From: Paenibacillus sp. Root52
Lineage (GTDB): Bacteria; Bacillota; Bacilli; Paenibacillales; Paenibacillaceae
Length of the DNA: 64,000 nt
NCBI RefSeq assembly: GCF_001426865.1
Contig: NZ_LMFO01000023.1
Location: forward strand, 372,001 to 436,000
Direction: 5' to 3'
The notes below the pieces were generated by a model that did no database searches, was not told the origin of the DNA, and saw only the letters and a list, made by a program, of their open reading frames with translations. A program made the position numbers and the translations under genes. Within the stretch, counting starts at the first letter, position 1. Every line of letters starts with the position of its first letter. Of the stretch, positions 17,223 through 25,409 are shown in pieces.

Positions 17223-17987
17223 CTAGGGTTTTCTGGAAGCAGCCATTGCCTTTAAGGCATTCTCAAAATAGCTATATACTTCATCTGCAATTTCCAGGAA
17301 CTCTTCAACAAGTCCACTATTACAATCCAAGTAACAAGCATACAGATAATCAATTAGAGCGGAGTCAATGTCACAATAGTCTAATATAGCATTCTTCATC
17401 TTAAGCATGTCATCTTGCCATACACCTGTATCTACTATAACCAAAGAGTATAATGCACGAATTAATCTCTTAGAGTAACCTTTAATATATCTGATTTTTA
17501 ATGCGTTATCACTAGTATTAGAAAGTGAACGATGTATACGATCTACTTCTTCCTTAGTCTCTCTATTTAAGTCTAAAATGAATTCTGGAGAAATAATGAT
17601 CGGGGGTACTTTTTCACCAATGTCATCCCCATGTATACAAACACAAATGATCTTAACCCAGAAACCCCACTCATTCGGTTTATTTAATACATCGTCTATT
17701 GAGCAAATTATCGTATCAATCTTAGTGACGAATGGATATTCTTCCAAAAGCCTGTCTTTAATATTCGACAATCTTTCGTAATCGATATCTTTGGGATTTT
17801 CACATACAATCGTAAAGTCTGCATCTGACTTAAAAGGTGTAGCAGTTCCTTTGGGAATCGAGCCACACATATAGATGCTATGAAACTTACCTTTAAATTC
17901 GGTACGTACTTGATCTATATACTTATCAACCAAGTCCTTATATTCACTTTGTATTGCTATTTTATCTATTACTTTTTCTAATATCAT
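17223..17987 (-). CDS. Nucleotidyltransferase-fold protein (254 aa)
   Basis: Predicted Pol-beta-type nucleotidyltransferase. The active-site motif is CGSIPKGTATPFKSDADFTI near residues 40-59 (GSxxKG...SDxD), and a third acidic residue is in KIDTIICSIDD. The C-terminal half is helical. It is distinct in sequence from the AadA-like protein at 14136, so a second modifying enzyme is present. The substrate is unknown: an antibiotic or another small molecule. The start has AGGAGGAG upstream. Confidence 0.75.
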   Translation of the reverse strand: MILEKVIDKIAIQSEYKDLVDKYIDQVRTEFKGKFHSIYMCGSIPKGTATPFKSDADFTIVCENPKDIDYERLSNIKDRLLEEYPFVTKIDTIICSIDDVLNKPNEWGFWVKIICVCIHGDDIGEKVPPIIISPEFILDLNRETKEEVDRIHRSLSNTSDNALKIRYIKGYSKRLIRALYSLVIVDTGVWQDDMLKMKNAILDYCDIDSALIDYLYACYLDCNSGLVEEFLEIADEVYSYFENALKAMAASRKP

Positions 17988-18007
17988 GTAGACTCCTCCT
18001 AAAATGC

Positions 18008-18625
18008 TTAGTTCATTAAGATTGAGATATATTCTTCATCTTTAAGCCTTGTCACCTTACAGTTCTCATTGGATTCAAATGCTACTATTCTCTCTTCAAT
18101 TGTTTTATTATTACTATCTTTAAATTTGTCCTCTCGATCATAGTGAGGAAAAATAAGCTTGTCGGTTACACCTAATGCCTTAAAATCTGTTAAATCCATT
18201 GTGTTCATCTGTGGAGTAAAGAAATCGACAATGTTAATATTCGGCCCCAGTAATAACGTTCCAGCACTTACTCCAACTATAATTACATTCTGTGTGGCCA
18301 AAGTTTTAATAATTTCATCAGCACCACTTTTCTTAGCGTAATACAATAATGTAAATGGATTTCCACCATTGATATATATAACATCGCTATGTATGAGAAG
18401 TTGCGGATCATCAAATTCTATATCTACAAAATCAATATGCTGAAAGCCCATGTCTTTGAAGTCCTGCACCGCCCTTTGTGCATATCTATTATTTTCTTTC
18501 ATAGGGGATGCTGTTGTAATAATAGAGACCTTTAATTGAGAAATATCTCTGTCAATAAAACTCAGAAATTGATTCTTAATATCTTCAGTATTAAAACCAC
18601 ACGAAGTTAGTAACAAGCTACTCAT
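18008..18625 (-). CDS. Peptidase S51-like protein (205 aa)
   Basis: Second peptidase E-like protein of the window. It begins SSLLLTSCGF, and the nucleophile elbow is IIVGVSAGTLLLG near residues 115-127 with a Ser. The sequence DVIYINGGNPFTLLYY just before is typical of the family. A late His lies in LIFPHYDRED. It is an intact, normal-length Ser dipeptidase or amidotransferase-like enzyme. It lies 21 nt from the nucleotidyltransferase gene, in the same direction, so the two may share one transcript. Confidence 0.8.
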   Translation of the reverse strand: MSSLLLTSCGFNTEDIKNQFLSFIDRDISQLKVSIITTASPMKENNRYAQRAVQDFKDMGFQHIDFVDIEFDDPQLLIHSDVIYINGGNPFTLLYYAKKSGADEIIKTLATQNVIIVGVSAGTLLLGPNINIVDFFTPQMNTMDLTDFKALGVTDKLIFPHYDREDKFKDSNNKTIEERIVAFESNENCKVTRLKDEEYISILMN

Positions 18626-18693
18626 TGAAATCCCCGCCCTTAAACAAAAGTTTATCTAATATCTATAATTTAATTAAGCATTCCCATGATTTC

Positions 18694-18837
18694 TGCTAAC
18701 GTTCCTGTATTCATGAAACGCCCCAGCCTTAGATAGCTCTTATCTTGGGCTGGAGCGTTTGTTGTCTGATCATCTTCCAGTATTATACACCTCACAACCA
18801 AGGGACGAAAGTCCACAACATGAACAATGTGTTAGGT
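18694..18837. repeat. attC-like site 7 (long class)
   Basis: Left core tgctaac, right core gttaggt. Arms: aacgccccagcc with gggctggagcgtt, ttgt with acaa, and gggacgaaagtcc. The boundary bases no longer match those of the neighbouring unit. Confidence 0.85.
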
Positions 18838-18892
18838 GATGTATAAGCTAAGCCATCTGTTCTCGAATGGACTATAGCCTCTTTGAGAATGC

Positions 18893-19467
18893 TTACAAAA
18901 GTTCTTCACCCGCTAGTATTTGTTTCGAAAGTAAATCTACCGCTAGCCATGTGGAAATATCTTCTTCTATCTTTCGATTCCAAGCTGTTAAAAAATGTAC
19001 TTGGCATGTCTCTTGAGATTCAATTCGTGTCATAGGTACTTCAATGCCTTTATCTGAACTTATAATAAATCCATATTTCTCAAGATCAGAATTCAAATTT
19101 AGCGATTTAGGAATCCTATCGCCTCGATCTCGTCTTGCCATTAAAAGCTCTCCATCCTGAGTTCCTACATGTAATCGGTATTTCTCGTTCTCATACTCAA
19201 TAGCCTCAAGATGTTCCCCGGTATTAGAGCCGTAATCTTTCCAGCTATATCAATCCTGCCAATAAAAAGTTTAATCTTTTTCCTTGCTATTTCAATTGGG
19301 TGGATATTTTGTGGCTGGCAAGCCTATTCAATAAGGATAGTGAGTATTTTTATTCCAAGCACCGTAGGGATACGTTCAATTTCTTCTAGTCAATTTGATA
19401 TATTGGGATATATTTGATTAATTTCATAATCAATTTTCAGTTCTTGCCTTGATACCGTATCATTATT
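18893..19467 (-). pseudogene. Broken hypothetical gene
   Basis: The ORF at 18893-19141 (82 aa, RRDRGDRIPKSLNLNSDLEK...) extends upstream in frame for at least 35 more codons (EHLEAIEYENEKYRLHVGTQ) before reaching a stop. An ATG at 19467 starts MMNNDTVSRQELKIDYEINQ in another frame, which ends after 27 codons. Several frameshifts or stops separate the two ends. It looks like one decayed cassette gene of unknown family. Confidence 0.55.
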
Positions 19468-19525
19468 CATCATCCTTCCCTCCTAATACATTGATCCTCA
19501 ATTGGTACTTAGATCTCCGGGATTT

Positions 19526-19603
19526 CATATACTTTCCTGTATTCAAAACCCAGCGTATGCTGGGTGTCTGGCGTATGCCCGCAGCGTGAATATTATGTTA
19601 TGC
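19526..19603. repeat. attC-like site 8 (short class)
   Basis: Left core catatac (damaged), right core gttatgc. Arm 1 is cccagcgtatgctggg. Arm 2 is lost or merged with the right arm. Conserved gcagcgtgaatattatgttat end. Confidence 0.8.
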
Positions 19604-19631
19604 GACGCAATTACCCGCTTCGAATGAGCCT

Positions 19632-20025
19632 TCAAATCTGTATGTAATCTCTCTTCCAAAGTGCTTCTAATACATTTAGTTGATAGTTGTGAGATATTCC
19701 ATTTCCTTCTGTTACCTGATTCCAAAGTTCTTTTTTATCGTTTAACAAATCTGGCTGTTTCTTTACTATACTTACAGCACTTATTGCATATCTTTTATTC
19801 TTTGAATCTTTTCTTGAATTATAAATTCCTTTTGATACACCTTTTATATATCCTTCTTCACATAATCCAAGAAACGCATTCTTAGGACTTCCTTTTTTTG
19901 CTCCCCAAGTTCCTTCACCGAATACTTCTGCCGTGGCGACTCCCCATGCTTCAATAGGCGAATTAATAATTTTTTTGATGTATTAATTCTACGACTCTAA
20001 TAGCTGCTTGATTGTACTTACTCAT
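19632..20025 (-). pseudogene. DUF6979-like small protein, frameshifted in an A-run
   Basis: ATG 20025 with GGGGTGG upstream begins MSKYNQAAIRVVELIHQK. The frame then hits a stop at an A7 run near 19972. Shifting by one base restores IINSPIEAWGVATAEVFGEG and on to a TGA at 19632, about 130 residues in all. The segment TWGAKKGSPKNAFLGLCEEG strongly resembles the DUF6979 family. The length of 394 nt equals 131 codons plus one base, consistent with a single inserted A. Confidence 0.7.
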
Positions 20026-20058
20026 CCAATCCACCCCTTTAATGATTTCTGATTATTT

Positions 20059-20236
20059 CCGTAACTGTTTTGCAAAACGATTTTTTTCACAAGATCGATC
20101 CCCTTAGATAGCTCTTATCTTAGGGGATCGATGTGTCCGGCTGAATAACTTCCGGCTACTGAAATGCCTCTTCGAATCACATCTACTTCTGCCGGACCGA
20201 GGGTTGAATAACACGATTGGTGAATTTTTGTTAGGC
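20059..20236. repeat. attC-like site 9 (178 bp, hybrid)
   Basis: Left core ccgtaac, right core gttaggc. Arm 1 is gatcgatccccttagata with tatcttaggggatcgat; arm 2 is gtccggc...gccggac around a long loop. The conserved cgttcctgtattcac ends are altered. Confidence 0.7.
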
Positions 20237-20244
20237 GGAGTACT

Positions 20245-21411
20245 TTACTTCTTTGAATCAACAACTATGATATTATCGCCTTTAACAATAGTCAGTTTCC
20301 AATTTTCGTCAGAAATATAATAAACTCCATCTTTAACTGATATAATTGTTCCTTTCGATAAAATCATCCCTCGATCATTTTGTATTATATGTAACTGTCT
20401 ATTACTATCTGAAACATCTCTTATATATTGTCCTCCAATTACCGCAATATAAGGAGTTAAAATCCCAAGTGCAACTACTACTAATGTAATAGTTGCAATT
20501 ACACTTGCTTTGCCTGCTTCTTCTAGCGGTTTAAAGTATTGTTCGTATTTTGTCTTTCCTTCATTCTCTCCGCTCGTAGAGTCATTTTGTTGAATTTTAA
20601 TTTTTCTAAATGAAATTACGATATTAATTAATAATGAAGAGAGTAATAATACGAAACGAATCGTATTATTAATTTCAAACTGCAGCAAATTCTGAATAAC
20701 AATCACAATAATTATGCAACCAGTGAAGATATATGGAAAAAATATCAAAAATCTGAAGATATATTTTTTGAACCACTGCTCTTTTAAGAATGTAAAAATT
20801 ATTCCAACAAGAAACGTAGATAATGGCAGGATTAGCTGAACCAATATATCTTGAAAATCAAAAAAAACAAATAAAACAGCTGGAATTATAGCACCATAAA
20901 GAGATCCCGATATACTTGTACCAATTCTTGTAGGAGCCTTAACCATCCAAAAAACCATTATTGTAATGAAAATCGGAACTGCCCATACTATTATAAATGA
21001 AAGAGCTCTATTCGGTATTTCTTGCCCATTTGTGAAAAAAGTTGATAAACAAACATGAAAAACTAATATAAAGACTGATGTAGCGAGACTAAGATGTACT
21101 TTTTTCTTCTTATAGACAAAAACTGCAGAAATCAAAAAAATCACGCTTATCATTAACAATGAAGAAATTATTAATACCGTGTAATAATTAAATGGCACAG
21201 GATTTGTTATTACATTTAAAGTCGATACAAAGCTTGATTCATTTCCTGAGATATAATAACCATACAAAAATGAATACCCAACTGTATAAAAGAAAAACCC
21301 GAAAAGAGATAAAATTAACGATGTTACGCTAAGGATCCTAAAAACATCAAGAAATATTTGAACATGAGGCCTTTTGATGAAGTCTAAATTTTTTTGAATT
21401 GAATTATTCAT
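20245..21411 (-). CDS. Polytopic membrane protein (388 aa)
   Basis: Not recognised. It has about nine hydrophobic segments from residue 20 to 330 (for example ILSVTSLILSLFGFFFYTVG, FIIVWAVPIFITIMVFWMV). A C-terminal soluble domain of about 55 residues, beta-rich, ends DNIIVVDSKK. It overlaps the upstream gene by 8 nt (21404-21411), so the two are translated together and probably act as a pair in one cassette. AAAGGAGGA precedes the ATG. Membrane-plus-soluble pairs of this kind occur in defence systems, but no known system is matched. Confidence 0.65.
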   Translation of the reverse strand: MNNSIQKNLDFIKRPHVQIFLDVFRILSVTSLILSLFGFFFYTVGYSFLYGYYISGNESSFVSTLNVITNPVPFNYYTVLIISSLLMISVIFLISAVFVYKKKKVHLSLATSVFILVFHVCLSTFFTNGQEIPNRALSFIIVWAVPIFITIMVFWMVKAPTRIGTSISGSLYGAIIPAVLFVFFDFQDILVQLILPLSTFLVGIIFTFLKEQWFKKYIFRFLIFFPYIFTGCIIIVIVIQNLLQFEINNTIRFVLLLSSLLINIVISFRKIKIQQNDSTSGENEGKTKYEQYFKPLEEAGKASVIATITLVVVALGILTPYIAVIGGQYIRDVSDSNRQLHIIQNDRGMILSKGTIISVKDGVYYISDENWKLTIVKGDNIIVVDSKK

Positions 21412-22477
21412 ATCTTCCTCCTTTAAAAAGTGTATTTTGCCTAAAGCAATGATTTTTCAATACATTGATTTCGTCATCAATCAAGCAACGGAAATAACTT
21501 TTTGGATTCTCTCCAAAATCTGCTTTCGCTCTATTTGATCCAGAATTATTATGGATGACTTCAAATATTTTTTGAAAATCTTTTTTTGAATATACTGCTT
21601 GAATTAATGCCGCTACTCCACCTTTGTTATAAGTATTAATGAAAATTCTCTTTAGCTGAGTATCGTGAGTAGCAAACATAAATACTTGATCAAGTGAATC
21701 TTCAGCATAATGAAAACAACTCCAATTAGATAAATAATTCAAATCCCAGGCTTGGTTTTTACATCCATTTAATACCTTATGAATATCACTACTACCTGAA
21801 TTTTTCGGAGCCTTAATTCCTTCTTGATTTGTAAATAGCATTGCTACGTAAGTTAAAGTGTTCTCCGAAATACGTAAGTTTTTATAGCTCCACTCAAGAA
21901 ATTCAATCATCTTCTCAACTGGCGAAAGTTCTTGTCGCCGATGCAGATATACTGTATGAATCATCGTCGCAAAGTGCATGAGTAAATGATCGTCTTCCTC
22001 ATCATAATTACTTTTTGTCATAAACGGATCTGTAGGTAAAGGACAAATTGGGATTTCATTCAATCTCCCTTGTGCTAAACGTAGCCAAATCATAACAGGA
22101 TAAAATTCTAAAATATTATTAAACTCTTTAAGCTCTTTTTTAGGTTGAATATTATCCTTGATATTTGTTCCGTATTCTAATAGGGCTAGCCCTGCGTTTG
22201 CAGAAACATTATTCATACTAATCCATGTCATAATAAGCCCAATAAGTTGCATTTCCTTTTTCTCTTTCAAAGAGCCATAACGAGCTAAGTTTAGTAATCC
22301 ACTCAAAAGATTTCTATCTAGTAATAGCACTACTTGATTATTTCTTTTTGTTTCTGAAAACTGTTTATAATTTATTAATCCATCTTGAGAAATTCTAGGA
22401 TGAAATATTATTTGTAGCCTACTTACTGTTTCCCAAATAAGATCATACTCTTCGCCGTCCATTATTAACGAATTCAT
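21404..22477 (-). CDS. Hypothetical protein, possible PIN-like fold (357 aa)
   Basis: Not recognised with certainty. The segments VVLLLDRNLLSGLLNLAR (residue about 52), NVSANAGLALLEYG (about 95) and FMFATHDTQLKRIF (about 277) resemble the acidic motifs of PIN-like nucleases (D, E, D). The spacing is long and this is only a suggestion. The rest is helical and soluble. The start may be ATG 22477 or ATG 22462. It is coupled to the membrane protein gene by an 8-nt overlap. Confidence 0.6.
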   Translation of the reverse strand: MNSLIMDGEEYDLIWETVSRLQIIFHPRISQDGLINYKQFSETKRNNQVVLLLDRNLLSGLLNLARYGSLKEKKEMQLIGLIMTWISMNNVSANAGLALLEYGTNIKDNIQPKKELKEFNNILEFYPVMIWLRLAQGRLNEIPICPLPTDPFMTKSNYDEEDDHLLMHFATMIHTVYLHRRQELSPVEKMIEFLEWSYKNLRISENTLTYVAMLFTNQEGIKAPKNSGSSDIHKVLNGCKNQAWDLNYLSNWSCFHYAEDSLDQVFMFATHDTQLKRIFINTYNKGGVAALIQAVYSKKDFQKIFEVIHNNSGSNRAKADFGENPKSYFRCLIDDEINVLKNHCFRQNTLFKGGRYE

Positions 22478-22516
22478 ACCTACCCTATCCTTTTATTTGA
22501 ATTTATCTAACTTTTC

Positions 22517-22674
22517 TTATAACGTTTGGCATTCCTGACATTCAAGCGGCTTAAGTGACCGTAGGGAACGGGTCGTCAGACTTAGCTGGTTGAATGTATC
22601 GCCTGAATTAACTTCTTTGAAATCCCTCTTGGCGATCAAGGGCGAATGCCCGCAGTAGGAATGCTGTGTTATAC
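22517..22674. repeat. attC-like site 10 (158 bp, hybrid)
   Basis: Left core ttataac, right core gttatac. The right core matches the left core of site 11. It is the distal end of the run of intact cassettes. It keeps ggcgaatgcc and a ggcattcctgacattc/gaatgcccgcagtaggaatgc pairing. Confidence 0.8.
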
Positions 22675-22695
22675 AAAGGACTGTTTTTCTTAGCG

Positions 22696-23190
22696 TTACT
22701 CAAAAACCCCTTTAATGTATGCTCCAATAAAACCAGCCACAATTGCAGTAATAAAGATTTTTGAAGTATTCCACCAGAAACTTATTAGTTTATATTTTCT
22801 CTCCTGGTTTATGATTTCGCAATTAATCTCAATTATTCCATAGGAATCTTTAATTTTTTCTTCCAACGGTGAAATCCCGACCACGTAATGCGTCTTATTA
22901 TCAATAAAGTTTTTAATGTCTTTTGAGCTTTCGTCAATATATTTTTTCAAAGTTTGCTCTAGATTTATAATTTCCTTTTTTCTAATTAACTTCAACTTCC
23001 CAAATTGTGTAATTAAATCTATAATCTCAGTGTTAAGTGTTTCAAACCCATTCGCTAGAGATGCACTTCCTACATTAAGTCCGTTTTTCTTTTCAACTGA
23101 CTCATATTCTTCAAAAGTACGTCGTAAAGTTTTCGAGATCTTAATCTTATTACTCTTTAATTTATTTTCAATCCATCTTTCTAGCTTCAT
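22696..23190 (-). CDS. Coiled-coil protein with C-terminal membrane anchor (164 aa)
   Basis: Not recognised. The first 130 residues are charged and helical, probably coiled coil (KLKLIRKKEIINLEQTLKKY). A single C-terminal hydrophobic segment, ILIFITAIVAGFIGAYI-like, ends the protein at KGVFE. It is a tail-anchored membrane protein. GAGGAGA precedes the ATG. It is the only gene of the cassette between sites 10 and 11. Confidence 0.6.
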   Translation of the reverse strand: MKLERWIENKLKSNKIKISKTLRRTFEEYESVEKKNGLNVGSASLANGFETLNTEIIDLITQFGKLKLIRKKEIINLEQTLKKYIDESSKDIKNFIDNKTHYVVGISPLEEKIKDSYGIIEINCEIINQERKYKLISFWWNTSKIFITAIVAGFIGAYIKGVFE

Positions 23191-23227
23191 GGTAATCTCC
23201 TCTGTATTATCAAATTTGCAGTCTTTC

Positions 23228-23341
23228 GTATAACGTTCCTATATTCATGAATCCCGAAGGGTTGTCTGCTGAAATGCATCTCCGAAATCCCTCCACAGAC
23301 CAAGGCTCCATCAGAGCCGCAGCGTGAAAATTATGTTATAG
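23228..23341. repeat. attC-like site 11 (middle class)
   Basis: Left core gtataac, complementary to site 10 gttatac. Right core gttatag. Three arms: atcccgaagggtt, ctgtctgctg...cagac, and ggctccatcagagcc. Confidence 0.9.
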
Positions 23342-23375
23342 GATGTCAACGACTTCTTTGTAACTGCTACATACT

Positions 23376-23495
23376 CTAAGATTTCATTTCATTTATTATG
23401 CTTTGAAGACCTGAAAGATTTCCTCTACCTAGTGTTGAATAATTTATATGTCTTTGTGACGTATCTATAATTGATTGATTCACCCACAGATTCAT
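23376..23495 (-). CDS. Possible small ORF coupled to the kinase gene (39 aa)
   Basis: An ATG at 23495 follows directly after the TGA stop of the upstream kinase gene (TGAATG). It reads MNLWVNQSIIDTSQRHINYS... to TAG at 23376. No separate ribosome binding site is seen, so it could be made by re-initiation or be the remnant of a longer C-terminus. The family is unknown. Confidence 0.35.
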   Translation of the reverse strand: MNLWVNQSIIDTSQRHINYSTLGRGNLSGLQSIINEMKS

Positions 23496-24074
23496 TCAAG
23501 TGGTAATATAACTATAAAAATCATCTTCTCTCACATCAATTTTATTAGTTCTTGATGGCACATGCTTTTCCAACACTTTCAATATTTCTTGAAATGTAGT
23601 TTCTACATCACTACTTGAATTTACTATTCGATATTCATTCGGGAGTTTGTTCCTTCCCCTAATGAGGGAGTTCATTTTTATAGAAGTTTCCCAATCAGTG
23701 TAACTATTCCCGTTATCTCTATTTAGAATTCTATATTTAATCACTTCATCTTGATCACTACAAAGTGTCAAAATAGTATAGTTATACCCTTCAAATTCTT
23801 TAGGAATATCCAACATTCTAATATCATTAAGATCTGTAATAATAATTTGCTTAAACCCATGACGATTATAGTTTTTTACGACCAACATCAAATTCTCAAA
23901 TGCTAATTGTTCTTCTTCTTTTTGAGTGATCTGAACTGAAGGTGCTAGAGCGCGAAATTCTGGAATCCAACCAAATTCAAAATATGGAGTCCTAAAGTGT
24001 TCATGTAATCTCTGGGACAATGTTGTCTTTCCATTCCCAGGCGAACCGTGGAGAATAATAAAATCGATGTTCAA
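23496..24074 (-). CDS. P-loop kinase-like protein (about 192 aa)
   Basis: Predicted P-loop NTPase, probably a small-molecule kinase. Walker A is LHGSPGNGKTTLSQRL at about residues 7-22. An acidic strand, IIITDLNDIRML, lies near residue 105. The start is uncertain: GTG 24083 or, better spaced after AGGTGAAG, TTG 24074. It differs from the kinase at 11875. It is the main gene of the cassette between sites 11 and 12. Confidence 0.65.
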   Translation of the reverse strand: MNIDFIILHGSPGNGKTTLSQRLHEHFRTPYFEFGWIPEFRALAPSVQITQKEEEQLAFENLMLVVKNYNRHGFKQIIITDLNDIRMLDIPKEFEGYNYTILTLCSDQDEVIKYRILNRDNGNSYTDWETSIKMNSLIRGRNKLPNEYRIVNSSSDVETTFQEILKVLEKHVPSRTNKIDVREDDFYSYITT

Positions 24075-24128
24075 AGTCTTCACCTGCTTACTAAAGAATT
24101 TTCGTCTTTATGCTCTAACGCTGATTTC

Positions 24129-24244
24129 CTATAACGTTCCCGTATTCATGAACCCCAACGGGGTTGTCTGCTGAAATTACTCCTATAAATCCCTCCGCAG
24201 ACCAAGGCTCCACAAGGAGCGGCAGCGTGAATATTATGTTATAG
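24129..24244. repeat. attC-like site 12 (middle class)
   Basis: Left core ctataac complementary to site 11 right core gttatag. Arms aaccccaacggggtt, gtctgctg...cgcagac, ggctcc...ggagc. Right core gttatag, followed by gatttcagc, mirrors gctgatttcc before site 13. Confidence 0.9.
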
Positions 24245-24327
24245 GATTTCAGCTTCTTCTTTGAAACACTAAAGATAAATTGTTATTGCTCATTCATTCA
24301 CAACCACAAACAAACAATTAAGTGGTT

Positions 24328-25200
24328 CTATCTAAATTCTTTAATTCCGTCTTCAAAAGCTTCTGCATCATTATGATCTATCCCATGTAGAGCTTCCTGT
24401 AAAGCAAAGGTACTTCTATAAAAATGGACTCTTTCTGAAATTTGTCTTCCATTCGGGTATAACTTCGTGCAGATTTCAAAAAATTCTTCTCCGTAGCTAG
24501 AAAGAATTCCTGCTAAGTCATAGGCTGGATCCCCAAGTCCTGAGCCTCCGAAGTCAATAATGCCTGCAATTCTTTTATCTTTTGGATTCCATATAATATT
24601 GCTTGCTCCAAAGTCTCCATGAATCAAAGTTTTCTTCAAACTCTGATTATCAATATTATTTAAAAATGCATTAAAGTTCTCTACTACTTTTTCTCGCGCA
24701 TCTAACCGCATAAATGGAAATAGTTTTTCTTTTATTCTAGTGAACAAAACTTCTATAGTTCCATGTACACTTTCATACTGTTTTTGCAATCCTACCGCTT
24801 TCGGTATGTCTATGGAATGGAGTTCAATAAGAAACATAACAAGTTGTGAGGCAATTTCATCTATAAATTTTTGGCTTTTGATAGTTATTAATTCGTCCTT
24901 CCATAAAGGAGCGCCTTCAATCAGTGAATAACCCATAAAGGTCTTACCCACCTCCAACTCATCGAATGATTGATAGGCCGGATAGGGAATCTGCAGAGTT
25001 ACAGTCTTTCTAATTGTTTCTAACAATTCTGTTTCTCGCTTAAATTTTTCTAATCCTTGCTTATACTTAGGAAACCTAAAGACGAGAGATCGATTAATAA
25101 TAAATACGTCATTATTCTGACCGATCTCATTTTGTTTTACATCTTGAATATGTAAATCTGGATAAACTTTTTGAATGCGTCGAACGTAAGTAGAGATCAT
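24328..25200 (-). CDS. APH family phosphotransferase (290 aa)
   Basis: Predicted APH-fold kinase. The N-lobe has NDVFIINRSLVFRFPKYKQG near residues 29-48. The catalytic loop is LIHGDFGASNIIWN near 192-205 (HGDxxxxN), followed by the metal motif AGIIDFGGSGLGDPAYDLAG. All catalytic residues are present. It is close to the APH(2'')/streptomycin-type architecture, but the substrate cannot be assigned. AAAGGAGAG precedes ATG 25200. It is a single-gene cassette with both boundaries intact. Confidence 0.85.
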   Translation of the reverse strand: MISTYVRRIQKVYPDLHIQDVKQNEIGQNNDVFIINRSLVFRFPKYKQGLEKFKRETELLETIRKTVTLQIPYPAYQSFDELEVGKTFMGYSLIEGAPLWKDELITIKSQKFIDEIASQLVMFLIELHSIDIPKAVGLQKQYESVHGTIEVLFTRIKEKLFPFMRLDAREKVVENFNAFLNNIDNQSLKKTLIHGDFGASNIIWNPKDKRIAGIIDFGGSGLGDPAYDLAGILSSYGEEFFEICTKLYPNGRQISERVHFYRSTFALQEALHGIDHNDAEAFEDGIKEFR

Positions 25201-25258
25201 GTATACAAGCTCTCCTTTGACAATAACTGTTTTACTTTCATGAATTTCGGCTGATTTC

Positions 25259-25354
25259 CTATAACGTTCCTGTATTCACGACTCGACGTATGTCGAGTGT
25301 CTGGCGAATGCCAGACCAAGGGCGTATGCCTACAGCGTGCATATTATGTTAAGC
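25259..25354. repeat. attC-like site 13 (short class)
   Basis: Left core ctataac complementary to site 12 gttatag. Three tetraloop arms: actcgacgtatgtcgagt, ctggcgaatgccag, gggcgtatgcc. Right core gttaagc. Confidence 0.95.
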
Positions 25355-25409
25355 GAAGTAAACTTTTTATCGAACTACTAATAAATAATTACATAATTTA
25401 TATGATTTT

